DNA from: Saussurea involucrata
Lineage: Eukaryota; Streptophyta; Magnoliopsida; Asterales; Asteraceae
Length of the DNA: 64,000 nt
Direction of reading: 5' to 3'
NCBI GenBank assembly: GCA_033807775.1
Contig: CM066322.1
Coordinates: forward strand, 19,829,001-19,893,000
Shown piece after piece: positions 54,275 to 64,000 of this stretch. Numbering within the stretch: the stretch's first letter is position 1; each line of letters opens with the position of its first letter. The translations under genes and the position numbers were made by a program. The notes beneath the pieces are model-generated. The model had not been told where the DNA came from. It ran no database searches and worked only from the letters and a program-made list of their open reading frames with translations.

Positions 54275-54940
54275 ATCGGTCTAATGATTGCCATGTCTAG
54301 TAGAAATATAGGTAACTTCATGTTGGACTTTGGAGCATGCTTACGAGCTTCTCTACATCTTATCGAGCTTAGGCACTCACGTGTCTTGCATCGTGTTGAT
54401 TGGTCAGTGTGACTTCATTGACGAGCTTGTAGCTCGCGATGGTTTGTGTGATTTCCTTGATGTGTTAAAGAGGTTTACGAGCTATAGCTAACAAATATGA
54501 GTACATAACAAGAATTGAATCAAAATATCTTTAAAGTCGTTGGGTTTCATGAATCAATACATAAAATACATAACGGGTCCATTTTAAAAGTGTGGTTATG
54601 TCTACACCATTGATATCCATTTGTATGTTTCAAAACCGTGTATTTATGTTTGTTAATTGCCAAGCATGGTTGCTAAAACCGGTTTTGTATTTTGTAATTT
54701 ATACTTTATTCAAAATAATTTCCCAATCCTTACCATCTTATCTAAAATTTACGTTCTTAGCAACTATAAATGTATTGATATTAATTTAAAGATAAAATTT
54801 AAAACAATTTATATATTCTTCTTGATTGGAACTTTATCTAGTAGTTGGTTAAAGAAGGATGGGACCCTAAGTGAAATTTCAAACACCCAGTTAAAAAAAG
54901 GCCGGTAAAGGTTTTGAAATTTCAAACACCCAGTCAATCA
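54275..54940. other. AT-rich intergenic with a short direct repeat
   Basis: gaaatttcaaacacccagt occurs twice, at 54871-54889 and 54916-54934, around taaaaaaaggccggtaaagg. This looks like a target duplication around a tiny remnant or filler. No gene is seen; the overlapping frames near 54592-54908 lack any domain. Confidence 0.5.
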
Positions 54941-55100
54941 GGTTGTAGCGCAGTGGTTGATCGTCCTGAGTGATGTGGTGGAATATCCCATCTACCCAGG
55001 GTTCGATTTCAGGCGTCCTCACATTGATAAGACATCTTTAAGTTTCAAAATTGTCAGGGATTAGTCCGGACTGTGCTTGGGATACCATTTCCAAAAAAAA
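54941..55100 (+). mobile_element. tRNA-derived SINE
   Basis: tagcgcagtgg (54946-54956) fits the RNA polymerase III A box and ggttcgatttc (55000-55010) the B box, at the spacing seen in tRNA-headed SINEs. A short unrelated body (gtcagggattagtccggact) and an A run (about 55092-55099) follow. No target duplication is clear. The 5' part does not fold into a plausible functional tRNA, so I call a SINE and not a tRNA gene. Confidence 0.7.
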
Positions 55101-55197
55101 TTAGACAAAGAATTTATCTCCGTTTGTTGGTCAAATTTGGTCATTTTTGTCTTTCATCCATTCATTAGTGTAATAAACGATTGAGGCATATAAAGTA

Positions 55198-56058
55198 GAG
55201 TAAACTACAATTTTGGTCCTTGAGGTTTACACCTTGATACGAAAATCGTCCCTAAACTTCAATAAGTGCAGTAAACATCCTTATTGTTTGCATTTTGCTT
55301 TGAATGTGGTCTCTGCTTACTAACTCCGTTAAAATACTCAGTTAGAGTCAGGGGTACTTTTGTCTTTTTACCTAATTTTTGTCTTTGTCTTTTTCTTGTT
55401 TTTGTCTTTTCCTATTAAATAGTTTTCAAAGTCATCTTCTTCTCCAAACTCATCTTCTTCCCCCAACTCATCTTCTTCCCGCCACATTTAACAATAGAAA
55501 AGGTTACACACACTAAAACTCCTTCTTCCACACCTTCCTAAAACCCTTTCTTCCTCCATGGAAGCTCCAAATGCAAGACCCACTTCACTCTTTCTTCCCA
55601 AATGCAAGACCCAACAACCCAACAACCCAACAATTTAAGAAATCTTGCTGAAATTCATGTCTGGAAGATGCAATATGATCAATATATCAAAACCGAACAG
55701 ATCTAAGGTGAAAATTCCAGCAAAAGCGTTTTTCTGGCGAAAACGAGCAGAACACAAAAACACACAAATTTGTTGACGATTTTCACTTATAAACAATGAA
55801 AACTGATCGAAAATAGGAATTGGATCGATCTATGGAAGTTTAATCAATGTTTAACGTAAATCCGGTGAAATCACACTTTTCCGACGAGGTTTGCGATTTT
55901 CCGATCAACTTCCAGCAACTCACAAAGATCTGATTTTTTTAATGGGTTTTGCTGAAAATGGAGAACTGATCTGATCTGAGATGGAGGTGGTTAACGAGAA
56001 GAGATGGCAAATTGCTTCTGGGTCACATTCATTGAGATATCTATACACACACACACAT

Positions 56059-56119
<61 letters not shown>

Positions 56120-56415
56120 GGAGTATATATATTATAATATTAATATAATTTAAAAGAAATTACAGTTAAGTCCTTAAAGTTTTATGATTTTTATAAGAAT
56201 AAGAAAAAACAAAGGAAAATTACAAAAAGAGAGAAAAAAACATGGTTTGACGAAAATACCCCTGACTCTAACGGATAAATTTAACGGAGTTAGTGAGCAG
56301 GGACCACTTTCAAAGCAAAATGCAAACAGTAGGGATGTTTACTGCACTTATTGAAGTTTAGGGACGATTTTCGTATCAAGGTGTAAACCTCAGGGACCAA
56401 AATTGTAGTTTACTC
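55198..56415. mobile_element. MULE with ~175-bp TIRs and perfect 9-bp duplication
   Basis: gagtaaactacaattttggt ... ggtttacaccttgatacgaa is mirrored at the right end, with inverted similarity continuing through gtcccta(a), cagtaaacatcc, gcattttgctttgaa and actaactccgtt. The flanks are tataaagta on both sides (55189-55197, 56416-56424). The centre has cttcttctccaaactcat repeats, a non-coding stretch, and an (AC)n(AT)n microsatellite. No transposase is present. Confidence 0.92.
56043..56117. repeat. (AC)n(TA)n compound microsatellite
   Basis: About 35 bp of acacac then about 40 bp of tatata within the 55198-56415 MULE. Confidence 0.9.
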
Positions 56416-56896
56416 TATAAAGTATATACAAATGTAGAAAAATTTAAGAGTAAATTACAGATTTGGTCCCTGTGGTTTTTCAAAATTTTGGATTAGGTCC
56501 CTCTAAAGATTTAATTACGGTCATGGTCATCGTGGTTTATGTTTTGTTGCGAATTGAGTCCCTCACTAACTCCCTTTAGTTAACTGTCGTTAACCCTCTG
56601 TCCCAAGTGAGGGGTATTTTTGTCCTTTTAAAACCCCCTTTTTTAATTCTATTTCAAAAACCCTTATACGATTTGGTCTGATACGTATAGTGTTGTATAC
56701 AACTGTATCATAGAAAAATTCATTCGTATACATCTGAAACAGCCGTATACAACTCTGTGTAATTCAAATTGGTGTTCTTCTTCTTCTTCTTCTTCTTCAA
56801 GTTCGTGATCTTCTTCCCTTGAAGTTCTTCTTGTCTGTGATCTTCTTCCCGTGAAATTCTTCCTGTTTGTGATCTTCTTCACGTGAACTTCTTCCA

Positions 56897-57937
56897 ATGG
56901 TGAACACATCTTGGCTACTTCGAACGGATTTAACTGAGCAACATATTCTTGAAGTTTATGGTAGGTTTATCTAAACTCATATTTTTTCATTGATTTTATT
57001 CGAATTAATTTCATTGGTTTTGTTCGAGTGATAGATTTCCACTTAAATCCAAGTATTTGCAAGTCTGTATTGTTGATTTTTTCTTTGGTTTTATTTGAAT
57101 GGAATAAGGTTTGGTTTTTTTCATTCGTTCGATGATCGGTTTCATTGTTTTTGTTCGCAGACGATTATCCAACGCTGATTACATTGAAGATTTATCATGG
57201 AGGTGTTTTCACGACTTATCCCAGTAGGGGATACATAGATGGTACATATAAGTTTGTTGATTTAGTTAATACCGAGGAGTTTTCGATACATGAGTTGAGA
57301 GCTATGATGAAAGAAATCGGTATCAAAGATGATGCATCTACTGTTTGCCATTTTAAAATTCCTTGCAAAAACTTAGATTTTGGCCTACAAGCTTTGCAAA
57401 ATGATCTTGATGTATTAAATCTTTTAAAATATGCTCCTCAATGCAAAATTATAGAGGTTTACATTGAAGCGAGTCAAGATTTAAATAGCGGGATGTTCCT
57501 TGAATGGGTTGATAAGAATCAAGCGGTTGGAGATGATAATATATTTGATGACTTTATTCTATTTTATGAAACGATGGGAAATCAAAAGAATGAGGTAAAT
57601 GAAGAGAGTGATAGCGGTGAGTTTATACTTGATGATCAAAACGTATTGGATGATGGTGTAGTTAACAATGTGGAAAACGAATAAGATATTGATCATGATG
57701 ATGCATTATTGGAGTTGGAAGATTTTGAAAGCAACACCGATGAATCTGATTTGGAGATCAAAAGGTTTAATTACTTGAAGAAACTAAGAACAGAAAAGGG
57801 ATCTAACAAAGGCGGTGAAAGCAACAAAGACACACCTCAGGAGGGTTGGGAAGACTGTTACGTGTGCCAAGTGTAAGAATCAGGGCCATAATTCAAGAAC
57901 ATGCAACGGACAGACGATTGGGAGTCAGATTTAGACA
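56897..57937 (+). pseudogene. MuDR-type transposase, internally deleted (PB1-like N-terminus plus zinc knuckle)
   Basis: The ATG at 56897 opens MVNTSWLLRTDLTEQHILEV. A GT-AG intron (56961-57160) joins it in frame to DDYPTLITLKIYHGGVF and TYKFVDLVNTEEFSIHELRA, the N-terminal PB1-like domain of plant MuDR transposases (about residues 22-135). An acidic stretch follows to a TAA at 57682-57684, beyond which the frame continues (LEIKRFNYLKKLR). Near 57840 the frame shifts into KTVTCAKCKNQGHNSRTCNG, the CCHC knuckle at the C-terminus of these proteins, ending about 57937. The MULE catalytic DDE domain and SWIM zinc finger, normally several hundred residues between these parts, are missing. It cannot transpose by itself. 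Confidence 0.85.
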
Positions 57938-58801
57938 TGGTTGGTTTTGGTTTTAGTTCATTTTGTTTTGGTTTTGTGTTCTAAGATTTAGACATGTTTG
58001 GTTTTGAGTTTTCATTATTTAGACATGTTTGGTTTTGAGTTTTGATCTTTGGTTTTAAACTATGCAACTTTTTGGAACATGTCATTAAATGGGATAAACG
58101 TGGGCTTACTAAAGAAGTGGATTATTTGGTTTTAAACATGAGTGTATGAATTCAGTTGTTGGTTTTGGATTATTTGGATTATTTGGTTTTAAACAGGTGT
58201 GTATGAATTCAGTTGTTGGTTTTGGTTACTATTTGATCAACAAACAGGTCAGACCGTCCTGGTCTTTTGTTTGTGCACACGGTGTATGTGCAAGTGTATG
58301 ATCAGCACTATTCTAATATGTCTGATTAGAATCTGTCTGTTTGTTTGTCCACACATGTTAGACCGTCCTGGTTTTGGTTACTATTTGATCAACAATCTGT
58401 CTTGTGTAACCCATACTGTGTAATCTTTCCTATGTAATCTGTTTATATATAGGTTGTGTATAAACAGGTTTTGTATGGGGCTGCCAATATATTGAGGGTG
58501 CAAATCTGTTGGGGCTGCACAATTGTTGGTTTTTGACAGATTTTGCAAATGGTGGACATTACACAGGTGTGTAACAATTGAACAAACAGGTTCCAAATCA
58601 CACTAAACAAAAAAAGCGTGTAACCGTAATTCAACATTGAACAAAGCGAGTATAAAGAGTCAAATCAACCATTTTCATTAAAGAAATAACAACAATACAT
58701 GATTCCCAACGATTGTCATGTACAAAAAATCAAAAATAACAAGATTTCATAATTCCAATCCCCAACATTACATAATTCCCAAGAATATAGAATCCCCGTC
58801 C
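57938..58801. other. MULE interior, GT-rich, non-coding
   Basis: ggttttggttttg words and a repeated segment (gtatgaattcagttgttggt at about 58143 and 58201; tactatttgatcaacaa at 58228 and 58379) suggest local duplication. The right half (58600-58800) would be the 3' untranslated part of the minus-strand gene remnant. Confidence 0.5.
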
Positions 58802-59120
58802 TCAAAGCTCTTCAAGTACTTGTAAGATTTTGTTAGTTTCGTCGTATGACTGAATTCTTTTTCCAAGGGAGTCAATGATCTTAAAAAGTGCGTCAAACTT
58901 CTTCATGACCTTCTATAAGAGCTGGTGAAAGACATTACAGATGGGTGAAACAATGCATCCTCAACCAAGGATAGAGCATGCCTTGAGGAAACCGCCAAAA
59001 GTGCACATATAGCCATATGTAAAGACATGAAATACAATAATACTGTTTAACAGTTCAACATACCAACTGAAGCATCATAAATGCCTTGTGAGGCATCATT
59101 CTGAGCTAATTTTGCAGCAT

Positions 59121-59130
<10 letters not shown>
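58802..59130 (-). pseudogene. Second MULE gene remnant, 3' exons, unknown product
   Basis: The minus strand reads LAQNDASQGIYDASV (about 59065-59110), a plausible GT donor at 59063, then HALSLVEDALFHPSVMSFTS (about 58920-58985), and after a frameshift MKKFDALFKIIDSLGKRIQS and NKILQVLEEL with TGA at 58802-58804. The pieces have coding-like composition, an intron and a downstream AT-rich tail, so they are probably the end of a real gene carried by this MULE on the strand opposite the transposase. I do not recognise the family. Its 5' part is missing or lost beyond a GA repeat at 59121-59152. Confidence 0.5.

Positions 59131-59152
<22 letters not shown>
59121..59152. repeat. (GA)n microsatellite
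   Basis: About 32 bp of gagaga, abutting the second MULE gene remnant. Confidence 0.9.
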
Positions 59153-59159
<7 letters not shown>

Positions 59160-59547
59160 AGCCACCAGGGGGGTTTACATATGTTTTACCATAAACCTGT
59201 CTATTGACTTGGCCTCATGCACTAATATCATATGGAATGGAATTGAAATACTGAATTAATTATGAGAAACCTGCAAGTGCAAGTTCTATAGAAATGACAG
59301 GTTAACCATCTGCTCATTTCATCCTTGGATCAATCTGTTGGGTCATCAAATATTTGAAATTGACTCACCGATGTTTTCCCTATATTCCTACTTAGAATAT
59401 TTTGACAAGGTTCTTTAAATAACTTGTACAAGATAACAACTGTTCGGTGAAGTCGAAGATCAACCGAAACCAAGCTTGCAGAGATTCTCTGTGCGGAATC
59501 AATAAGACTCTTCTCAAGATATATACAAGTTATTGTCCATCGATCAC

Positions 59548-59749
59548 ACATCGGTGAACTTCCTCACCACCGATGGTGTCTTCAAGAATCGGTGGATATA
59601 ATCCCACCGATGGTGTCTTCAAGAATCGGTGGATATAATCCCACCGATGTTGTCCTCAGGAATCGGTGGACATCATCCCACCGATGAAGATACTCAAAAT
59701 CGGTGGACTTCTTCCCACCGATGAGGATACTCAAATCGGTGGGATCTTC
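59548..59749. repeat. Minisatellite of self-complementary units in the solo LTR
   Basis: Five units of about 38-42 bp, each built as ccaccgat ... atcggtgg, so every unit can fold on itself. Spacers differ (ggtgtcttcaag, gaagatactcaa). Confidence 0.85.
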
Positions 59750-60054
59750 GTGTAAATAGATTTTCTTGCAGTTGTTTTTTAAAGACCAATGACAGTTATA
59801 TCGGTGGAACATCATCGATAAAATTGTCTTGGAAAACACATCAAGAAGATCCTCCAGGTTTGGCAATAATCCAGTGGTTGGTAAAAATGTCAACTTAGTA
59901 CTCTCCACTTTTAGATGACGTCTAAATCAGCATGGGCATTCTTCCTGGTTCCAAGGAAAAAGGTGATTTGGAAACATCAACTTTTCAGAGTACTACACCT
60001 TCTATCCAATCTCCTTATGACAAGTGTCCTGAGCATTTAATGCACAATACTTGT

Positions 60055-60075
60055 ATCTTCACTATAAAAGGAAGT
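60055..60075 (+). promoter_or_regulatory. Probable solo-LTR promoter (TATA box)
   Basis: tataaaag at 60063-60070 lies about 300 bp before the LTR end, a usual place for the LTR promoter. It points towards the right TIR of the MULE. Confidence 0.55.
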
Positions 60076-60376
60076 ATAAGGCTCCATGCAAACTACGCTT
60101 TCTGGACTTCTCTCTCAGTGCAAGAAATCTCCATATTGTTTAAAAACTTTATAGCTTTGTTCTAAGTGTTCTTAGTTGTTTTGTTAGTATACTTTGTGTA
60201 AGATTGTTAGAATAGTTTATATGTTCTTTTCCGCAACAGTCTTAAGTTTTCTATGTGTAATTCTTGTTGAAAGATTTTCAATAATAGAATTAAAATTGTG
60301 AAAAATTTGAGTATTGTATTCAACCCCCCCACCCCTTCTACAATACTTGTTATAGCCATCTGGGACTAACACAATC

Positions 60377-61040
60377 AATATCACCGAGTTCAAGTATAGA
60401 TATGACTCCCAAGAAAAAAATCTCTAGTTTTGTACAGGCAAGAAGGTTAGGGTTTATCAATTTCTAAAGAAACAGTAATCAAACAGTCAAGTAATCAAAA
60501 AGAAACAATCAAGAAAGATTAGTGAAATCGAAAGGATTTTTATAAAAGTAATCAACATAAACCTCGTTATCAGTAATCGATATCGAAACAAAACCGAATC
60601 GAAAGCAACAATCAAGAAAGATGGGTGAAATCGGAAGGATTTTTTAAAAAAAGTAACCAACAAACGAAATCAAAATCAATCAATCGAAATAAACAAACAA
60701 TAATCGAAGTCGAAATTAATCAATTGAAATCGATCAAAAGACGAGTGAAATCGAAGTCAATCAAAATCAATCAATCGAAATCGAAATCAATCAATCGAAA
60801 TAAACAAACAATAATTGAAGAACCTGGTTAATCGAAATCGAAATCAATCGAAAGAAACACTCAATAAAGATGGGTGAAATCGAAGTCAAATCGAAATAAA
60901 CAAACAATAATCGAAGAACATGGTTATCATTCTTGAGATTATCGTTATTCTTCATTGGCAAAACAATCGCAACTCGCAAACAATGGAATGCTCGTACTGC
61001 TATCTGATCGTGTAGTCGACAAACGTTTTTGAAAAGGAAT
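60377..61040. repeat. Degenerate aatcgaaatcaatc repeats
   Basis: From about 60480 the sequence is built from aatcgaaa, tcaatcaa and ataaacaaacaataatcgaa words in irregular tandem order, including two longer near-copies (60685-60710 and 60785-60815). The 68-residue frame at 60625 is an artefact of this repeat. Confidence 0.7.
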
Positions 61041-61247
61041 TAAAAATGGGGTTTTTAAAAGGTCAATAATACCCCTCACTTGGGACAGAGGGTTAACGAG
61101 AGTTAACTAAAGGGAGTTAGTGAGGGACTCAATTCGCAACAAAACATAAACCACGATGACTATAACTGTAATTAAATCCTTAGAAGGACCCAATCCAAAA
61201 TTTCGAAAAACCACAGGGGCAAAATCTGTAATTTACTCAAAACTTAA

Positions 61248-61569
61248 AAATAAAACAAAGACGACGTGAAGAGATAAACTTTAATGAGATTGTACTTTTA
61301 TTTTTCCGAATTACCATAATTTACTTTTAGTACCGACTTAAGTAATTACTCAATCAAGAGCTTGAAACTAGGTGTGTGTAAAACCCGAGTAGTCCGAAAT
61401 CCAAACCTCAACCGAAAATAAGGCGTTTCTGCAAACCGAACACCCCGAAATCCGAAAATTCGAAACCTGAATTTTGGGGGTATATAAGTATATTTGAGTT
61501 CGGGTTGAGTTTGATCTTTGGTCACCGACCCGTCCGAAAACCCGAAACAATACACATTATATATTTTAA
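61248..61569. other. Intergenic with ccgaaatcc-type words
   Basis: accccgaaatccgaaaattc and related words resemble the interior of hAT-type MITEs, but I cannot find two ends. No gene is seen. Confidence 0.4.
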
Positions 61570-62059
61570 AATCAATATATATATTAAAAGAGAAAACCAA
61601 AGATGATGAGGTGGCATCTTCTAAGCATGATAAGACCATTTTTCTTTTTTCTTAGCTTTTTGATTTTTTAAAATATTTGATATGTTAAAGACCTTAATGT
61701 CCTTTTATGAAAAATATATTTTCACTTAAAGAAGGGTATTTTGGTAATTTTGACATCACTTTAATTAACTTTCAATACCTAAACCATTCATCTTCCTATA
61801 TTAATCATTTGTTTTATTGCAATTTATGTTCATAAATATTATTAACCATTCATATTTCCTCGTTTATTTTATTAATCATTCATTTTCCCTTATTTAAGCA
61901 CAAGTATATTTTTTTGCACATGTTATTGGTTTTTTACTTCTTTGTCATACAACCTACCTCCATAATACATTTTTTCTCACTAAAAGATCGATCTAGGGTA
62001 TGAACTTTTGTTTATAGTTAAGTTATTTGATATTGTGTTGACGTCATATGATCTTTATG

Positions 62060-62498
62060 TTGTTTTTTTGTAGTAGGTGATACAAGCAAAAAAAACAAGC
62101 TCTAAAGATCACCAAATATGCGGAGGAGTATTAAAGCTTCATCACCATGGTACACATATACATTACTACATGTAATGATTTCATTCAACTACTCCATCTC
62201 AATTTATGCTTGATTTTGTCTATTTTATAATTTTCATTATGTATTATTATCAAAGTTCTCATTTCTATTCTTGATTTTGTGTTTTTTGTAGTAGGTGACA
62301 CAAGCAGAAACAAGCTCTAAAGATCATCAAATATGCGGAGTAGCATTAAAGTCTCATCACCATGGTACACATATACATTAGTACATGTAATGATTTCATC
62401 CAACTATTCCTTAATTTTAATATATTCTTGATTTGTCTATTTTATAATTTCATTATGTATTATTTACCTTGGTTCTCATTTCTCTATTTTTTTTCTCA
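62060..62498. repeat. ~219-bp tandem duplication
   Basis: Two units start near 62060 and 62280, each with tttttgtagtaggtga(t/c)ac, aacaagctctaaagatca, catcaccatggtacacatat and acatgtaatgatttcat. They differ by scattered substitutions and small indels. Confidence 0.85.
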
Positions 62499-63194
62499 TG
62501 AGCATAGCCCACAACGTGACAACGCTAAAAGAATATTTGTGTATTGTTTATTCAAGTACTACGTTGTTTCTCGCAAAGGGGGCGTAAATCTACATAATTA
62601 TATTCAATTATAGTTTGATATATAAATTAATAGATATTCTTAGAGTTACATTTGAGAAATCTAAGTTTTATGAGAATGTAAATCGACTAATATTATCCAA
62701 AGTTTGTTTCTTGACCTTCAATTATTGAATCATGTTTAATACTATACTAATTTTCATTTATGAATTTACTTTTTGCTTCATACAACGTAAGAGTTTCATT
62801 ATCAACAATGTTATCGAAAACTATCAATTTAGGAAATGAAGTTGGTGAATCACCCCCCACACAAGTAAGTGAAAAACTGATGGTGTTTGCGAATGCAATG
62901 TAATCGTGTTCAGTTGGCTGATGCATCAATCTAAAATTTGACCCATATTGCAAAAAGAAAAGTTTTAAATACAAAAAATTATTGTTGAAAAGGAAAAAAA
63001 TATTGGAAGAAAATAACTTTGCGACTAAATGAAAAAGGAGATGAACCCTTGATTTCTTTTTTATATATTAGATTTTAAAACTTATACGTCTTTGTTTTTA
63101 TAAAAAGATAATAATTATGATAAAAAACACCGTTTGTATTATATTTAATCATGTATTATTGTATTTTTTTAAAGACGATTACAATATAAGATCA

Positions 63195-63300
63195 TTGAGA
63201 CAACCTAAATAACATTGAACCTTCACAGCAAAACACTGTGAAGATTCAGAGTTTTTAACGTTCACAGTGTTTTGCTGTAAAGTTTCAGTGTTGTTTGTGG
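63195..63300. repeat. Inverted repeat (ttcacagcaaaacactgtga)
   Basis: ttcacagcaaaacactgtga at 63222-63241 pairs with ttcacagtgttttgctgt at 63261-63278, giving an ~18-bp hairpin arm. It may be a small MITE or foldback. Confidence 0.6.
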
Positions 63301-63345
63301 TTTCACGGGTCTGACGAAAACAAGTGGGTGTCACGTGAACCAAAC

Positions 63346-63347
63346 AC

Positions 63348-63381
<34 letters not shown>

Positions 63382-63393
63382 GAGAGAGAGAGA
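63346..63393. repeat. (TA)n(TG)n(GA)n compound microsatellite
   Basis: tatata, then tgtgtg, then gagaga in about 48 bp. Confidence 0.9.
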
Positions 63394-64000
63394 GATTTAT
63401 AAAAATAGTCAACAAATATAATTTTTACATTTTACTTAACATTTATTCGATCATCGCCAATTTGTTATTATATTTTTTTCTCTCGCATATTGTTGGATTT
63501 GTTGTTATCATAAGATAATTGTGTTTACATTTGAATCATATAGATTCAAATAAAATTTTGATATTTTATGATTACATGATCTGATAATTATTTTTTTAAG
63601 TTTAAGCTCCATCGACATTAACCTTTTATACGTGATTAATAATTGTGTTATATTTTGACTACTTCAAGAAAAAATTCTAATGAGACATTTGTCAATATTG
63701 TGATAATTTATGATGTCTATGTTTTCAACAAAAAATAAAATGAAATCCTAGAAATTATTTTGGTGAGGTGTGAAGAAGATGAAAGTTGAAGAGAACAAGA
63801 AAATTTTTAATCAGGTATGTATAAAAAATGTGTTGTGTTATTACATATTTTTTTTTAATAGTATAAATACATACTAATTATTTTATGAATTAATTAGGTT
63901 ATGTTTTATGTTAACGTGTGACACTAATTTTTAGGTTATGTTTTGTAGGTTTTAAGATACACTTAACATATCTTTAAATAATCAACATAACGTAATATTG

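Larger units (their letters stand above)
59336..60371 (+). mobile_element. Solo LTR with TATA box
   Basis: It begins tgttgggtcatc and ends atctgggactaaca, and both flanks are caatc (59331-59335, 60372-60376). The ends and 5-bp duplication mark a solo LTR, probably copia-type. It holds a five-unit minisatellite (59548-59749), a TATA box (tataaaag at 60063-60070) and a C-run (caacccccccaccccttcta) near its end. No gag-pol remains. It lies inside the MULE and is younger than it. Confidence 0.85.
56448..61238. mobile_element. MULE with ~190-bp TIRs carrying a deleted transposase and a second gene
   Basis: gagtaaattacagatttggt at the left is mirrored at the right end, with inverted similarity for about 190 bp (through gggactcaattcgcaac, ctaactccctttagttaact and cccaagtgaggggta). 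The 9-bp flanks are aaaatttaa (56439-56447) and aaaacttaa (61239-61247). Inside are a plus-strand MuDR-type transposase remnant, a minus-strand gene remnant and a solo LTR (59336-60371). Without the solo LTR the element is about 3.75 kb. Its left end lies only 32 bp from the previous MULE. Confidence 0.92.
61570..64000 (+). mobile_element. Possible Helitron 5' end, 3' end outside the window
   Basis: tcaatatatatattaaaaga followed by gaaaaccaaagatgatgagg and a 'gtggcat' resembles Helitron 5' ends in plants and the end at 20972. Only the 5' end is visible and no CTAG hairpin was found downstream, so this is tentative. The interior holds a tandem duplication (62060-62498), no Rep/helicase motif and several unrecognised short frames (for example 62747-62974 on the minus strand). 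Confidence 0.35.

Noticed and set aside
54941..55015. tRNA gene
   Set aside because: A and B boxes are present, but the arms do not give a plausible cloverleaf, and a SINE-like body with an A run follows.
59562..59750. CRISPR-like array of regularly spaced palindromic units
   Set aside because: The spacers are near-identical to each other, only five units exist, and the array is inside a plant LTR. It is a minisatellite. The same applies to the array at 36812-37165.
62747..62974. 75-residue minus-strand frame inside the possible Helitron, perhaps RPA- or Rep-related
   Set aside because: A faint resemblance only (FPKLIVFDNIVDNE); without profile evidence I cannot assign it.

Overview
This window reads as plant nuclear DNA made almost entirely of transposable elements and their wreckage. 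I found no intact host gene, tRNA, rRNA or organellar insert. The host is a eudicot. An Asteraceae genome is my best guess, because the Ty1/copia element carries an extra 3' ORF and a Ser/Thr/Asn/Ala-rich gag tail that I associate with SIRE-type elements of that family. This is inference from recall, not from a search.

Layout, left to right. 1-4685: small inverted-repeat elements (MULE-like, PIF-like and TA-flanked MITEs) and a decayed LINE 3' end. 4686-20026: a minus-strand Ty3/gypsy chromovirus with 5-bp target duplications (gtaaa). It is split by a younger minus-strand Tat-like gypsy element (6844-14475, duplication ggaaa). That inner element has gag and protease, lacks most of pol, and carries a spliced, decayed accessory gene on the opposite strand. 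20972-30737: a Helitron with a textbook 3' hairpin and CTAG end, invaded by a plus-strand chromovirus (21302-28549, duplication aacta) whose RT and RNase H are fused across an in-frame deletion. 31513-32707: a MULE-like inverted-repeat element. 33166-44018: a nearly intact, very young minus-strand SIRE-like copia element (two LTR differences seen in 693 bp) with gag, pol and a 917-residue 3' ORF. 44240-50000: TA-flanked inverted-repeat elements, one containing a solo LTR that contains another solo LTR. 50650-56415: a hAT-type MITE, several MULE-type MITEs, a retroposed poly(A) sequence with a 16-bp target duplication, a tRNA-derived SINE and a 1.2-kb MULE. 56448-61238: a MULE with ~190-bp terminal inverted repeats holding an internally deleted MuDR-type transposase gene, a second opposite-strand gene remnant and a solo LTR with a TATA box. 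61570-64000: a probable Helitron 5' end and simple repeats.

No genes here act in a host pathway. Function is limited to element replication: gag, protease, integrase, RT and RNase H for the LTR elements, and transposase for the MULEs. The strongest unexplained signals are a 12-bp motif (GTTAATACTGCT in element sense) scattered dozens of times through every compartment of the copia element, in one reading phase (Val-Asn-Thr-Ala) wherever I read it in an ORF; the antisense intron-containing gene in the Tat element; and the MULE's second gene.
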